Assembly: GCA_030247555.1 (NCBI GenBank)
Contig: JAOTSD010000015.1
Coordinates: 1-62,917, forward strand
DNA from: Siculibacillus sp.
Lineage (GTDB): Bacteria > Pseudomonadota > Alphaproteobacteria > Rhizobiales > Ancalomicrobiaceae
DNA length: 62,917 nt
Direction: 5' to 3'
Shown here: piece by piece, positions 34,395 through 45,028 of the stretch
How positions within the stretch are numbered: the stretch's first letter is position 1
Layout: every line of letters begins with the position of its first letter
Made by a program: the position numbers and the translations under genes
The notes under the pieces: generated by a model
Database searches by the model: none
The model's input: only the letters and a program-made list of their open reading frames with translations
Told to the model about the DNA's origin: nothing

Positions 34395-35189
34395 TCACGG
34401 GCAGGCACAGTCGCAGATGACGCGATCGAGACTGCCGAAGGTCGGTTTACCACCTCTCGCGACCGAGACGAAGCCGCACTTCGGCACTTCCCGCCAGCTG
34501 TCGCAGGCGTCGTCGATCGGTTCGGAGACGACGATCAGCCCATCGGCCCGCTCCGAGATGTAGAGCGACGGCGGCTTCGGGTCGGACGACCAGCGGAAGG
34601 CCCACAACCGCTCGCCGTCGGTGAGACAGGCGGCGAAGCGGAAGGCCTCGCGGATGCCGGCCGCCTGCTGGATGTCGAGCACCAGCCGGATGGTGCGGGC
34701 TATCGCCCCCACCGGATCGGCGTCGAGCCCCTGACCGAGCGCCGCGAGGAAGAAAGCCTCCGAATCGGTCGAGCCGACCCGGCGAGCATAGAGATCGTCG
34801 GGGATCAGCCCCTCGACCCGCCGGCGGATCAGCTTGTGGCCACCGATCTGGCCGTTGTGCATGAACATCCACCTGCCGTGGACGAAGGGGTGACAGTTGA
34901 CCCGCGCCACCGCCGCCTCGGTCGAGGCCCGCACATGGGCGAAGAACAGACCTGAGCGCACCTGAGCGCAGATCGACCGGAGATTCTCGTCCGACCAGGC
35001 GGGGAGCGTCTCGCGATAGCAGCCCGGTTCGGGACGCTCGCCGTACCAACCGATGCCGAAGCCGTCGCCATTGGTCGGCGTCTTGCCCATCGAGGCGGAG
35101 AGCGCCTGATGGACGAGGGAATGCTCGGGACGGCAGACCAGATCCTCGAGCAGGATCGGGTGGCCGGTATAGGCGAGGATGCGACACAT
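34395..35189 (-). CDS. Class II glutamine amidotransferase (YafJ/EgtC-like)
   Basis: The protein begins MCRILAYTG, so removal of Met exposes the N-terminal catalytic Cys of the Ntn-hydrolase glutaminase fold; this fixes the start at 35189. Further motifs are NGDGFGIGWYGE, FFAHVRASTE, CHPFVHGRWMFMHNGQIGG (glutamine-binding) and STDSEAFFLAALG. The 264 aa contain only the amidotransferase domain, with no synthase partner fused or adjacent. Homologues include YafJ and EgtC-like proteins, but no ergothioneine genes are nearby, so the acceptor is unknown. Confidence 0.9.
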   Translation of the reverse strand: MCRILAYTGHPILLEDLVCRPEHSLVHQALSASMGKTPTNGDGFGIGWYGERPEPGCYRETLPAWSDENLRSICAQVRSGLFFAHVRASTEAAVARVNCHPFVHGRWMFMHNGQIGGHKLIRRRVEGLIPDDLYARRVGSTDSEAFFLAALGQGLDADPVGAIARTIRLVLDIQQAAGIREAFRFAACLTDGERLWAFRWSSDPKPPSLYISERADGLIVVSEPIDDACDSWREVPKCGFVSVARGGKPTFGSLDRVICDCACP

Positions 35190-35245
35190 GGGCGACGGCC
35201 CTCTGAGGCCCGGTGGTTCGCGTCGAAGAGCGATTGTGTGGAATG

Positions 35246-35265
35246 AATTGTTAACGAATGAACAA
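35246..35265. promoter_or_regulatory. Inverted repeat in the divergent amidotransferase/GH130-like intergenic region
   Basis: ATTGTT, eight bases, AACAAT in an AT-rich patch about 60 bases upstream of the amidotransferase start. This is a candidate operator; no clear -35/-10 pair could be assigned on either strand. Confidence 0.3.
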
Positions 35266-35394
35266 TCTCGAGTAAACCATCTCATCGTGCACGGCAGATA
35301 CGCCAAACGAATCTCCCCACCCCATCCTCCCGAGACCTCCGCCGAGCCTCTGGGCCTCTCCTTTTCTCCTCGCGGCGGCGCCCGTGTCGCAACC

Positions 35395-35417
35395 GCCCGT
35401 CATGTTGTATGACGGGC
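35395..35417 (+). other. Perfect hairpin in the leader of the GH130-like gene
   Basis: GCCCGTCAT and ATGACGGGC form a 9-bp stem with loop GTTGT, ending 29 bases before the preferred GTG start at 35447. No T run follows, so it is not a classical terminator. Its presence argues that this segment is leader rather than coding sequence. Confidence 0.5.
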
Positions 35418-35446
35418 GACGTCCCACCAGTGGAGCGGAGGTTCGG

Positions 35447-36472
35447 GTGATCATCGGCAAGGCGGCACGCGCGATCGTCGACTATGTCTCCAATCTGTTG
35501 ACGGCCCCGAACGAGCTGAAGCGCCTGCGACGCGACTTCGACCACTTCACCGCGACTTGGGGATCGACGACCGGCGAGCCGCCGCTCTTGGCCGACGAAC
35601 CGGGCGCCGTGGTGTGCCGGTTGGTGGCCGACACCCCGCACCCGATCTTCAACCCGTCATTGGTCGCGACCGGCGAGGGAACCTTCCTCGGCACCGTCCG
35701 CTCCTCCAATTTCGTCAAGTTCGCCGAGACCACCCACGTCCGCGAGGCCGAGGTCTACGACGTCCGCAGTCACCTGTTCCGCCTCACCGCCGACCTCGAT
35801 TGCGAGTTCATCGGCGAACTCGACGACGGCGCCGTCCGCCATCCGGGCTCGCCCGCCGAGAACGGCATCGAGGATTGCCGCCTCTTCCGCCATCGCGGCG
35901 ACATCTGGGGCGTCGGCTCCGCCGTGCGCCAGCGCGGCCGCGGCCTGCCGGTCCACCCGATCCTCTTCCGCCTCGACGGCACGAAGATCGTCGAGCACCA
36001 CTTCGGCTGGCGCACCCAGGGCTTCATCGAGAAGAACTGGACGCCGGTGGAGGGCCGCGAGACGCCGACCCTCCTGCGCCTGCTTTCGCCGCCCGACGTG
36101 ATCGAGTTGCGCGACGGCGAGCTCGTCCGGCTCTCCGACGCGCGTCCCTCGAAGGAGCCGCTGTTGTTGCGTGGCGGAACGCCGTCGATCCCCTTCGGTC
36201 GCCACCATCTCGCCGTGGCCCATCTGGCGCCGCGGAAGATCTGGGGGCGGCTGCATTATCCGCACTGTTTCGTCGTCCACGACGAGCGGCTGCGCCACGT
36301 CGAGACCAGCGAACCCTTCTACTTCCGCCGCCCCGGGCTCGAATTCGCCTGCGGCCTGCAGATCCACGGCGGCGACCTCTTCGTCTCCTACGGTGTCGCC
36401 GACCGCGCCGCCGAGGTGATGCGCCTGCCGCTCGCCGCGCTCGAGAAACGCCTCGTCGCCGCGCGTTACTGA
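35447..36472 (+). CDS. GH130-like five-bladed beta-propeller protein
   Basis: A putative glycoside phosphorylase or hydrolase-like protein of 341 aa. Motifs that recall family GH130 (beta-mannoside phosphorylases) are NPSLVATGEG, GIEDCRLFRHRGDIWGVGSA (position of the family EDPR element, here EDCR), EKNWTPVE, LHYPHCFVVHD, and the closing FACGLQIHGGDLFVSYGVADRAAEV. The start is GTG at 35447 with GGAGG five bases upstream; a GTG at 35384 and an ATG at 35402 would read through the hairpin. There is no signal peptide. Catalytic activity is uncertain because the usual DPR becomes DCR. No mannan or sugar-transport genes are adjacent. Confidence 0.7.
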   Translation: MIIGKAARAIVDYVSNLLTAPNELKRLRRDFDHFTATWGSTTGEPPLLADEPGAVVCRLVADTPHPIFNPSLVATGEGTFLGTVRSSNFVKFAETTHVREAEVYDVRSHLFRLTADLDCEFIGELDDGAVRHPGSPAENGIEDCRLFRHRGDIWGVGSAVRQRGRGLPVHPILFRLDGTKIVEHHFGWRTQGFIEKNWTPVEGRETPTLLRLLSPPDVIELRDGELVRLSDARPSKEPLLLRGGTPSIPFGRHHLAVAHLAPRKIWGRLHYPHCFVVHDERLRHVETSEPFYFRRPGLEFACGLQIHGGDLFVSYGVADRAAEVMRLPLAALEKRLVAARY

Positions 36473-36649
36473 GCCCGTCGCGGGAACCGTCGGCGCGCTC
36501 CGCCTTGCCCGGCGCCCGCCGCCTCGCTACATAGGGCGCGACCGGCGAGAGACGGCCGTTTTCGGGGATTCCCCGTGGCCGTCCCCCTCTCCCACCGAGA
36601 TACGACGGCGACCCCGTCCCCACGACCCCTTCCGAGGAAGCGAGCCCCC

Positions 36650-38317
<1,668 letters not shown>

Positions 38318-38360
38318 GGGTCCGGCCGATCGGCCGCACGCTCCACGCCTCGATAAGAAG

Positions 38361-38389
38361 AACCCGGCGAGATCGCTCTCGCCGGGTTT
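38361..38389 (+). terminator. Intrinsic terminator after ettA
   Basis: AACCCGGCGAGA and TCTCGCCGGGTT form a 12-bp stem with a 4-base loop, followed by TTCGTCTG. It is located 43 bases after the ettA stop. Confidence 0.88.
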
Positions 38390-38616
38390 CGTCTGAAAAG
38401 GGCTTGGACTATTCGAAGCGGGTTCGCACCCGCCCCCTTCGGGCAATGGCGAGAGGATCGCCGCGCTCGATGACGATCGCATGCCCAAAGGTAATGCAAT
38501 CAGAGGATTCGGATCTGATCCTCGGCAACTGTTGCCGCGAAGCGACACTCCCCTCCCCTCACCCGGCGAAACATGCTACGTCGCCCCCTCGCCGCCCTTA
38601 CGTCCGAGATGCCCTG

Positions 38617-39903
38617 ATGACCGACCTCACCCGCCGCCTGCCCGCCTCCTGCTTCGCCTATGCGCAAGGCGACCTCGCCCTCGACGGCGTCAAGATCGCG
38701 GACATCGCGCGCGAAGTCGGCACGCCGTTCTATCTCTATTCGGCCAAGCGCCTGCGCGAGAACTGGCAGCGGCTCGCCGACGCCCTCGCGCCCCTGAACG
38801 TCAGGGTCCACTACGCCATGAAGGCCAACGCCAACCGCGCCGTGGTCTCGGTGCTGGCCAAGGCCGGCGCCGGCGCCGACATCGTCTCGGGCGGCGAGCT
38901 GACGCGGGCCCTCGACGCCGGCATCCCGGCGAGCCGGATCGTCTTCTCCGGCGTCGGCAAGACCGACGAGGAGATCGCCCGGGCGCTCGAGGCGCAAATC
39001 CACCAGATCAACGCCGAGTCCTACGAGGAACTCGCCCGCATCGACGAGATCGCCCGCGCCCGTGGCGTGGTGGCCAATGTCGCGCTCAGGGTCAACCCGG
39101 ACGTCGACGCCGAGACCCACGCCAAGATCACCACGGGCAGACGAGACAACAAGTTCGGCGTCGATGCCGATCGCTTGGCCGCCCTTGACAACGAGCTGAA
39201 GGCGATGGGGAACGTCCGCTTGGTCGGCCTCGCCGTCCACATCGGCTCGCAGATCCTCTCGACCCGCCCCTTCGCCGCGGCCTACGCCCGCCTCGCCGAG
39301 CTCACCCGCGAGCTGCGCGCCCGCGGCCACGCCCTCACCCGCCTCGACCTCGGCGGCGGCTTCGGCATCCCCTACCAGAACGAACTGGGCATCGATCCGA
39401 AGGAACTCGCCGCCACCATCCGCGACACGGTGGGCGACCTCGGCTGCGAACTGGCGGTCGAGCCCGGCCGCTCGATCGTGGCGGACGCCGGCGTGCTGGT
39501 CTCCAGGGTGGTCTTCGTCAAGGACGGTGGCTCGCTGCAGTTCGCGGTGCTCGACGGCGCCATGAACGACCTGATGCGCCCGGCGATGTACGACAGCCAC
39601 CACGACATCGTGCCGGTCCGCGAGCCCGCGGCGAACGCGGCGCCGATCGAATACGACGTCGTCGGCCCGATCTGCGAGTCGTCCGACACCTTCGCCAAGC
39701 GCCGCAAGCTGCCGCCGCTCGCCTCCGGCGACCTCGTGGTGCTCGCCACCGCCGGCGCCTACGGCGCCACCATGTCGGGCACCTACAACGCTCGGCCCCT
39801 GATCCCGGAAGTGATCGTCGACGCCGGCCGCTTCGCGGTCAGCCGCAAGCGCGTGACGGTCGAGGAACAGCTCGGCTGGGAGAGCGTGCCGGCGTGGTTG
39901 TGA
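38617..39903 (+). CDS. lysA: Diaminopimelate decarboxylase LysA
   Basis: Converts meso-diaminopimelate to L-lysine with pyridoxal phosphate. The 428 aa contain VHYAMKANAN with the PLP-binding Lys, VNPDVDAETHAKITTGRRDNKFG, VHIGSQI, LDLGGGFGIPY, and VVGPICESSDTFAKRRKLP with the catalytic Cys of the dimer partner. The length is normal. The 227 bases between the ettA terminator and the start contain no recognised gene; many relatives carry a small lipoprotein gene (lptM) there but I could not find one. Confidence 0.96.
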   Translation: MTDLTRRLPASCFAYAQGDLALDGVKIADIAREVGTPFYLYSAKRLRENWQRLADALAPLNVRVHYAMKANANRAVVSVLAKAGAGADIVSGGELTRALDAGIPASRIVFSGVGKTDEEIARALEAQIHQINAESYEELARIDEIARARGVVANVALRVNPDVDAETHAKITTGRRDNKFGVDADRLAALDNELKAMGNVRLVGLAVHIGSQILSTRPFAAAYARLAELTRELRARGHALTRLDLGGGFGIPYQNELGIDPKELAATIRDTVGDLGCELAVEPGRSIVADAGVLVSRVVFVKDGGSLQFAVLDGAMNDLMRPAMYDSHHDIVPVREPAANAAPIEYDVVGPICESSDTFAKRRKLPPLASGDLVVLATAGAYGATMSGTYNARPLIPEVIVDAGRFAVSRKRVTVEEQLGWESVPAWL

Positions 39904-39967
39904 GGGTGGCGACGTCGCCGGCGTAAGGTGCAGAGAGCGCGGCGAATTGCACCCTCCGACATCCGGC

Positions 39968-41779
39968 TCACATCTCCGTCCCCGCCCCGCCCTGGAACTG
40001 CAGCCGGGCGAGCCGCGCGTAGAGGCCGTCCTTGGCCACCAGCGCCTCGTGGGTGCCCTCTTCGACGATGCGGCCGCCGTCGAGAACCAGAATGCGGTCG
40101 CATTCGAGCACCGTCGCCAGCCGATGGGCGATGACCAGCGTGGTGCGGCCGACCATCAGCCGCTCCAGCGCGGTGTGGACGGTCGCCTCGCTCTCGGCGT
40201 CGAGGGAACTGGTCGCCTCGTCGAGCAGCAGGATCGGCGCGGCGCGCAGCACCGCACGCGCGATGGCGAGGCGCTGGCGCTGACCGCCGGACAGCGTCAC
40301 GCCGCGCTCGCCGACCTGGGTCTCATAGCCCTGGGGCAGCGCCGCGACGAACTCGTCGACCAGCGCCGCTTCCGCCGCGGCGATCACCTCGGCGTCGGAG
40401 GCGTCGCGCCGGCCGTAGCGGATGTTCTCCATGATGGTGTCGGCGAAGATCACCGTGTCCTGCGGCACGATGGCGATACGGTCTCGCACCACCGTCGGAT
40501 CGGCCGCCGCGACGTCGACCCCGTCGATCGTCACCCGGCCGCCCTGCGGGTCGTAGTAGCGCAGGAGGAGATGGAAGAGCGTCGACTTGCCCGCCCCCGA
40601 GGGGCCGACCAACGCCACCTTCTCGCCGCGCCTCACGGTGAGGTCGACGCCGTCGAGCACGACCCGGTCCGGAGCGCCGGGATAGGCGAAGCGCACGGCT
40701 TCGAAACTCACCTCGCCGATCGACGGAGTGGGCAGCGCCGTCGGGTTCGCCGGTGCGGTGATCGACGGCCGTTCGGCCAGCAACTCGCCGAGCCGTTCCG
40801 CCGCGCCCGCTCCTTGCGCGATCTCGCCCCAGACCTGGCTGAGTTCGGACAGAGCGCCGGCGGCGAAGACCGAATAGAGCACGAACTGGGAGAGCGAGCC
40901 GGGCGTCAGCCGCCCGGCGAGCACGTCGGTGGCGCCGATCCACAGCACCGCGACGACCGAGCCGAAGACGGTGAAGATGGCGACCGCGGTGAGCCAGGCC
41001 CGTGCCCGGGTCGAGGCGCGCGCCGCGCCGAAGGCGCTCTCCACCGCGCGCGAGAAATGAGCGATCGCCGAGCCCTCGTTGGTGAAGGCCTGCAACGTCC
41101 GCATCGCCCCGATGCTCTCGGAGGCGAAGGCGGCGGCATTGGCCAGCGTGTCCTGAGCGTGGCGCGAACGGGCCCGGACCTTGCGGCCGAAGCCGACCAG
41201 CGGCAGCACGATCACCGGAATGGCCAGCAGCACCAATCCGGAGAGCCGGGGGCTGGTGACGATCATCATCGCGATGGCGCCGACGAAGAGGAAGAGGTTG
41301 CGCAGCGCGATCGAAGCCGAGGCGCCGACCGCCGATTTGATCTGCGTGGTGTCGGCGGTGAGCCGCGACACGATCTCGCCCGACTGCGAGCGATCCCAGA
41401 AATCGGCGGAGAGCCTCGTCACGTGGTCGAAGACCTCGCGGCGCAGATCGGCGACGATGCGCTCGCCGAGCCAGGTGACGAGGTAGTAGCGGGTCGCCGA
41501 GGCGACCGCGAGCGCGCCGGCCAGCACCACCAGCATTCCGAAATAACGATCGATGAAAGCCCCGTCGGCGGCGGAGAAGCCGTGGTCGATCATGCGCCGG
41601 ATCGCGAGCGGCAGGAGCAGCGTCACACCGGCCGCGGCGACCAGCGCGGCGAAGGCGGCGACGACGTGGCCCCGATGCCGGGCGAGGAAGGGCAGCAGCG
41701 CCTTCAGCGGCTTGACCGAACGGCGGCGCGCCGCGGCGTCGGAAGGGGTCGCCGCGTCGGCGGAAGCGTTTCTGCGCAC
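39968..41779 (-). CDS. MsbA-like ABC exporter (fused permease and ATPase)
   Basis: A 603-aa half-transporter. After a cytoplasmic N-terminus come six membrane segments (about 30-320) of the type IV exporter fold with the coupling-helix region [23 protein letters not shown]. The ATPase domain (about 355-595) shows [10 protein letters not shown], the Q-loop in [12 protein letters not shown], signature [14 protein letters not shown], Walker [13 protein letters not shown] and the H-loop VIAHRLATV. It is most like the MsbA/ABCB subfamily that exports lipids, lipid A or drugs; the substrate cannot be assigned. It is convergent with lysA and divergent from rpmE. Confidence 0.92.
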   Translation of the reverse strand: MRRNASADAATPSDAAARRRSVKPLKALLPFLARHRGHVVAAFAALVAAAGVTLLLPLAIRRMIDHGFSAADGAFIDRYFGMLVVLAGALAVASATRYYLVTWLGERIVADLRREVFDHVTRLSADFWDRSQSGEIVSRLTADTTQIKSAVGASASIALRNLFLFVGAIAMMIVTSPRLSGLVLLAIPVIVLPLVGFGRKVRARSRHAQDTLANAAAFASESIGAMRTLQAFTNEGSAIAHFSRAVESAFGAARASTRARAWLTAVAIFTVFGSVVAVLWIGATDVLAGRLTPGSLSQFVLYSVFAAGALSELSQVWGEIAQGAGAAERLGELLAERPSITAPANPTALPTPSIGEVSFEAVRFAYPGAPDRVVLDGVDLTVRRGEKVALVGPSGAGKSTLFHLLLRYYDPQGGRVTIDGVDVAAADPTVVRDRIAIVPQDTVIFADTIMENIRYGRRDASDAEVIAAAEAALVDEFVAALPQGYETQVGERGVTLSGGQRQRLAIARAVLRAAPILLLDEATSSLDAESEATVHTALERLMVGRTTLVIAHRLATVLECDRILVLDGGRIVEEGTHEALVAKDGLYARLARLQFQGGAGTEM

Positions 41780-41974
41780 GGGTCCGAGATCCTCGCCCTG
41801 GGGCCGAGCGGCCCACGTTTCGGTCGTTTCCCGCGAGCGGCGTCGGCCGGGCGCGGGAAGCGAGGTGTTCCATGACCCGAACGGCGCTCCGGATCAAGTC
41901 CGGCGTTCACCGCCCGGTCGACACGAAGCGGTGAGAAAGTCGGCGCGAGCGCGGCTTTTCTCCGGTTCCGAGCG

Positions 41975-42003
41975 CTTGTTCCCGGCCGCGAGATGAGCTA
42001 TGG
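41975..42003 (+). promoter_or_regulatory. Candidate promoter for the rpmE leader
   Basis: CTTGTT (41975-41980), a 17-base spacer and CTATGG (41998-42003) resemble the alphaproteobacterial CTTGAC/CTATAT pattern. The predicted start near 42010 gives an rpmE leader of about 130 bases that contains the hairpin at 42025. Confidence 0.5.
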
Positions 42004-42024
42004 AAACGCCCGAACCGACGAGAC

Positions 42025-42057
42025 GGCCGCGGCTCCCATGTCCGCGGCCTCGTTTTT
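42025..42057 (+). terminator. Terminator-like hairpin in the rpmE leader (possible attenuator or small-RNA end)
   Basis: GGCCGCGG and CCGCGGCC form a perfect 8-bp stem with a 9-base loop, followed by TCGTTTTTCG. It lies 80 bases upstream of the rpmE ATG and just downstream of the candidate promoter. No gene lies between promoter and hairpin, so it would end a roughly 50-base RNA or act as an attenuator. Confidence 0.55.
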
Positions 42058-42138
42058 CGTCGCCGACCATTCCGATCGCTCCTCGTCGCGCCGCCTCCGG
42101 CGCCGGGCCGATCGCCTGACAAGCACGGGGACAGACCG

Positions 42139-42360
42139 ATGAAGCAGGGCATTCATCCCGACTACCACACCATCAAGGTGGTGATGACCGACGGCACCGA
42201 GTTCACCACGCGCTCGACCTACGGCAAGGACGGCGATGCGCTGCACCTCGACATCGACCCGAAGTGCCATCCGGCTTGGACCGGCGGCTCGCAGCAGCTG
42301 CTCGACCGCGGCGGCCGCATCTCCAAGTTCAAGGACAAGTTCAAGGGCTTCGGTCTCTGA
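42139..42360 (+). CDS. rpmE: 50S ribosomal protein L31
   Basis: A 73-aa ribosomal protein of the large-subunit central protuberance. It starts [10 protein letters not shown] and contains the family [20 protein letters not shown] and [14 protein letters not shown]. Only one Cys (in DPKC) remains, so the four-Cys zinc ribbon of the zinc-binding form is incomplete, as is common in Alphaproteobacteria. An intrinsic terminator follows 31 bases after the stop. Confidence 0.97.
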   Translation: MKQGIHPDYHTIKVVMTDGTEFTTRSTYGKDGDALHLDIDPKCHPAWTGGSQQLLDRGGRISKFKDKFKGFGL

Positions 42361-42391
42361 TCGAGCCGCGACGAACCGTCCGGATCTGCGA

Positions 42392-42416
42392 AACCCCGGC
42401 CGAAAGGCCGGGGTTC
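42392..42416 (+). terminator. Intrinsic terminator after rpmE
   Basis: AACCCCGGCC, loop GAAA, GGCCGGGGTT then CTTCG. This is a stable 10-bp stem with a tetraloop and a short T-rich tail. The 163 bases from here to the EamA stop hold no recognised gene. Confidence 0.85.
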
Positions 42417-42579
42417 TTCGTTGGTGCGACGGCTCGCCGGGGAGGCGATCGGAGCGACCGGCGACGGACGTGGACGGGGTCCGGCCCGTCATCCCCACGG
42501 CACCCGAAATGCCCCCGCCCTCTCCTCCCCGTCATCCCCGGGTCGAGCCCGGCGATTACGAAGGCGAGGTCCGGGGCCC

Positions 42580-43455
42580 TCACTTCCGCAGAACGAGCGC
42601 CACCCGCGGCCCCAGCACGTTGACCACCAGCCCGACGAAGACCAGCCCGGCGCCGATCATCTCGATGCCGCCGAAGGGCTCGCCCAGCACCAGCGCCGCC
42701 GAACCCATGCCGAAGATGGGCACCAGGAGGGTGAGCGGCGCCACCGTCGCGGCCGGGTGGCGCGACAACAGGAAGCTCCAAACCCCGTAGCCGAAGAGCG
42801 TCGTCGGTCCGGCGAGATAGGCGACCGCCCCGACCGCCGTCCACGACGGATGAGCGAGCGTCGCCGCGATCGCCTCCCACCCCTCGAACGCCAGCGACAG
42901 GGCGAGGAGGGGCAGGATCGGCACCAGCGAGATCCAGACGATGAAGGCCAGCATGTCGATGCGGCCGGCCTTCTTGGTCAGGATGTTGGAGACGCCCCAC
43001 GAGGCCGCCGCCGCGATCACCAGGGCGAAGGGCAGGAGGCCGGCGCCCTGCCAGCGCGTCGCGCCGATCACCGCGATGCCGGCGATCGCCACCGCACCGC
43101 CGAGGATCTGGATCGGCAATGGCCGCTCGCCGAGCGCCGCCCAGGCGAAGGCGATGGTGAAGAAGGCCTGCATCTGCAGCACGATCGACGAGAGGCCGGC
43201 CGGCATGCCCGCTTTCATGCCGACGAACAGCAGGCCGAACTTCACCACCCCGAAGATCAGGCCGAAGCCGAGGAAGAGCCGCCAAGTTACCGGCGGGCGC
43301 CGCAGGAAGAAGACCGCCGGGAAGGCGGCGAAGACGAAGCGCAGCGCCGTCAGGAACAGCGGCGGCACGTCGGCGAGACCGACGGAGATGACGACGAAGT
43401 TGAAGCCCCAGATGGCGACGACCATCAGCGCGAGCAGGAGCGATCCGATCGGCAT
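42580..43455 (-). CDS. EamA/DMT-superfamily exporter
   Basis: A 291-aa inner-membrane protein with ten hydrophobic segments arranged as two EamA repeats. Landmarks are ALMVVAIWGFNFVVIS, ALRFVFAAFPAVFFLRRP, FAWAALGERPLP (end of repeat one) and ALVLGEPFGGIEMIGAGLVFVGLVV (repeat two). It resembles the amino-acid-metabolite exporters of the EamA type (cysteine/O-acetylserine), but the substrate is not readable. Its start is 25 bases after the stop of the aminotransferase gene in the same direction, so the two are probably one operon, which hints at an amino-acid-related substrate. Confidence 0.88.
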   Translation of the reverse strand: MPIGSLLLALMVVAIWGFNFVVISVGLADVPPLFLTALRFVFAAFPAVFFLRRPPVTWRLFLGFGLIFGVVKFGLLFVGMKAGMPAGLSSIVLQMQAFFTIAFAWAALGERPLPIQILGGAVAIAGIAVIGATRWQGAGLLPFALVIAAAASWGVSNILTKKAGRIDMLAFIVWISLVPILPLLALSLAFEGWEAIAATLAHPSWTAVGAVAYLAGPTTLFGYGVWSFLLSRHPAATVAPLTLLVPIFGMGSAALVLGEPFGGIEMIGAGLVFVGLVVNVLGPRVALVLRK

Positions 43456-43480
43456 GGTCGAGCCCTCCGGGGATGCGGCC

Positions 43481-44728
43481 TCACGCCGCCGCGACGTCTC
43501 CCGCCATGCGGACGATCAGTCGACCGAGCCGGGCGATGCCCTCGGCGATCTGCGCCTCGTTCGGCGAGGAGAAGTTGAGACGGATGGTGTTCGACATCGC
43601 GTCGGTGGCGAAGAAGGCCTTGCCGGGGACGAAGGCGACCCGCTCCTCGGCCACGGCGCGGGCGAGAAGCTCCGCTCCGTCGATGCCGGCCGGCAGCGTC
43701 ACCCAGACGAAGAGGCCCCCTTCCGGGCGGGTCCACGAGACGCCCTTCGGCATCGAAGCGTCGAGCGCCGCCATCATCGCGTCGCGCCGACGGCGGTAGA
43801 GCGCGATGGCGCGCGCCACGTTGGCCTCGTAGGCGGTCTCGGCGACCCGCGCCATGACCATCTGATTGAGGGTCGAGGAATGGAGGTCGCCGGCCTGCTT
43901 GATCAACACGAGCTTCTGGATCAGCGGCTTGGCGGCGACGATCCAGCCGACCCGGAGTGCCGGGACGAGCGTCTTGGAGAAGGTGCCGCAATAGATGGTG
44001 CGGGTCTTCTCGATGTCGCCGCCGCAGGCCGCGATGTCGAGAGAGAGGATGGAGGGCAGCGGCGCGCCGTCGAAGCGCAGCGCCTGATAGGCGCTGTCCT
44101 CGATCACCGGCACCTCGAGTTCCTCGGCCAGCGCCAGAAGCTCGCGCCGCGCCTCCACCGACATGGTGATGCCGGTCGGATTGGCGTAGTCGGGCACCAC
44201 GTAGGCGAACTTGACCCGCCCGCCGTTCGCCGCCGCCGCGCTCATATAGGCAGCCGGCGTGGTGTTGCCGCCGTCGAGCAGAAGCCGGTCGTAGGACGGC
44301 TCATAGGAGTTGAAGGCCTGCAGCGCCCCCAGGTAGGTCGGCGCCTCGGTCAGCGCCGTGTCGCACGGCGACAGGAACAGTTTGCCGAGAAAATCGAGCC
44401 CCTGTTGCGAACCGCAGGTGATGAGCACGTTGTCGATGGTGCAGGGGACGCCGTTCTTCCCCATGAAGTCGACGATCCAGCGGCGCAGCGGCGCGTAGCC
44501 CTCGGAGACCGAATACTGCAGCGCCTGCGCGGCCACCGCGCGGTCGGCGAGGATCTCGTCCTGCGCCTCGCGGATCGCCTCCACCGGGAAGAGCGAGGGA
44601 TCGGGGATGCCGCCGGCGAAGGAGATGATGTCAGGCTGGTCGAGCAGCTTGAGCAGTTCGCGGATCTCGGAGGCGCGCATGCGCTCCGAACGGGAGGCGA
44701 AGACGTGGGACCAATCGACCGCGGACAT
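43481..44728 (-). CDS. PLP-dependent aminotransferase, class I/II (LysN/2-aminoadipate-aminotransferase-like)
   Basis: A fold-type I aminotransferase of 415 aa. Features: SFAGGIPDPSLFP and QYSVSEGYAPLRRWI, typical of the 2-aminoadipate/MocR-related group; TCGSQQGLDFLGKL (cofactor phosphate region); YVVPDYANPTG (Asn and the PTG loop); DSAYQALRF (Asp/Tyr on PLP); and GTFSKTLVPALRVGW with the Schiff-base Lys. The ATG at 44728 has AGGTGA just upstream; a GTG nine bases earlier is part of that ribosome binding site. No HTH domain is present. The amino donor and acceptor cannot be assigned. Confidence 0.9.
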   Translation of the reverse strand: MSAVDWSHVFASRSERMRASEIRELLKLLDQPDIISFAGGIPDPSLFPVEAIREAQDEILADRAVAAQALQYSVSEGYAPLRRWIVDFMGKNGVPCTIDNVLITCGSQQGLDFLGKLFLSPCDTALTEAPTYLGALQAFNSYEPSYDRLLLDGGNTTPAAYMSAAAANGGRVKFAYVVPDYANPTGITMSVEARRELLALAEELEVPVIEDSAYQALRFDGAPLPSILSLDIAACGGDIEKTRTIYCGTFSKTLVPALRVGWIVAAKPLIQKLVLIKQAGDLHSSTLNQMVMARVAETAYEANVARAIALYRRRRDAMMAALDASMPKGVSWTRPEGGLFVWVTLPAGIDGAELLARAVAEERVAFVPGKAFFATDAMSNTIRLNFSSPNEAQIAEGIARLGRLIVRMAGDVAAA

Positions 44729-44760
44729 GGGGATCACCTACGGAAATCGGAGGGTGGGGC

Positions 44761-44789
44761 AAGCTAGGCCCGCCTCCGAGAAAGGTCAA
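44761..44789 (-). promoter_or_regulatory. Candidate promoter of the aminotransferase-EamA operon
   Basis: Minus strand TTGACC (44789-44784), a 17-base spacer and TAGCTT (44766-44761), about 33 bases upstream of the ATG. The -35 is strong and the -10 weak. Confidence 0.5.
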
Positions 44790-44932
44790 TGATACTGACG
44801 TAAAAATGTCGCTGAAATCGGCCCCGAATCGCAGTTTCGGCCCATCGATTTCGGGTGCATCGCAACATGGAGGCGGCGGCCGGGCGGCCAAGCGGACGCG
44901 ACCGGAATCACTCGGAGGCTCCCGGAAAGCCG

Positions 44933-44963
44933 CCGGCCACCGTCACGGCGCGGCGCGACGGTG
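44933..44963 (-). terminator. Hairpin downstream of fabI
   Basis: CCGGCCACCGTC and GACGGTGGCCGG form a 12-bp stem with a 7-base loop, about 65 bases past the fabI stop, followed on the minus strand by CGGCTTTCC. The T tract is short, so termination may be partial. Confidence 0.5.
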
Positions 44964-45028
44964 GCCGGTCGGGGATCGTACCCCCGCGACGACTTCAGGC
45001 GATGCGGACCGTCGCGACATGCGGCCGT

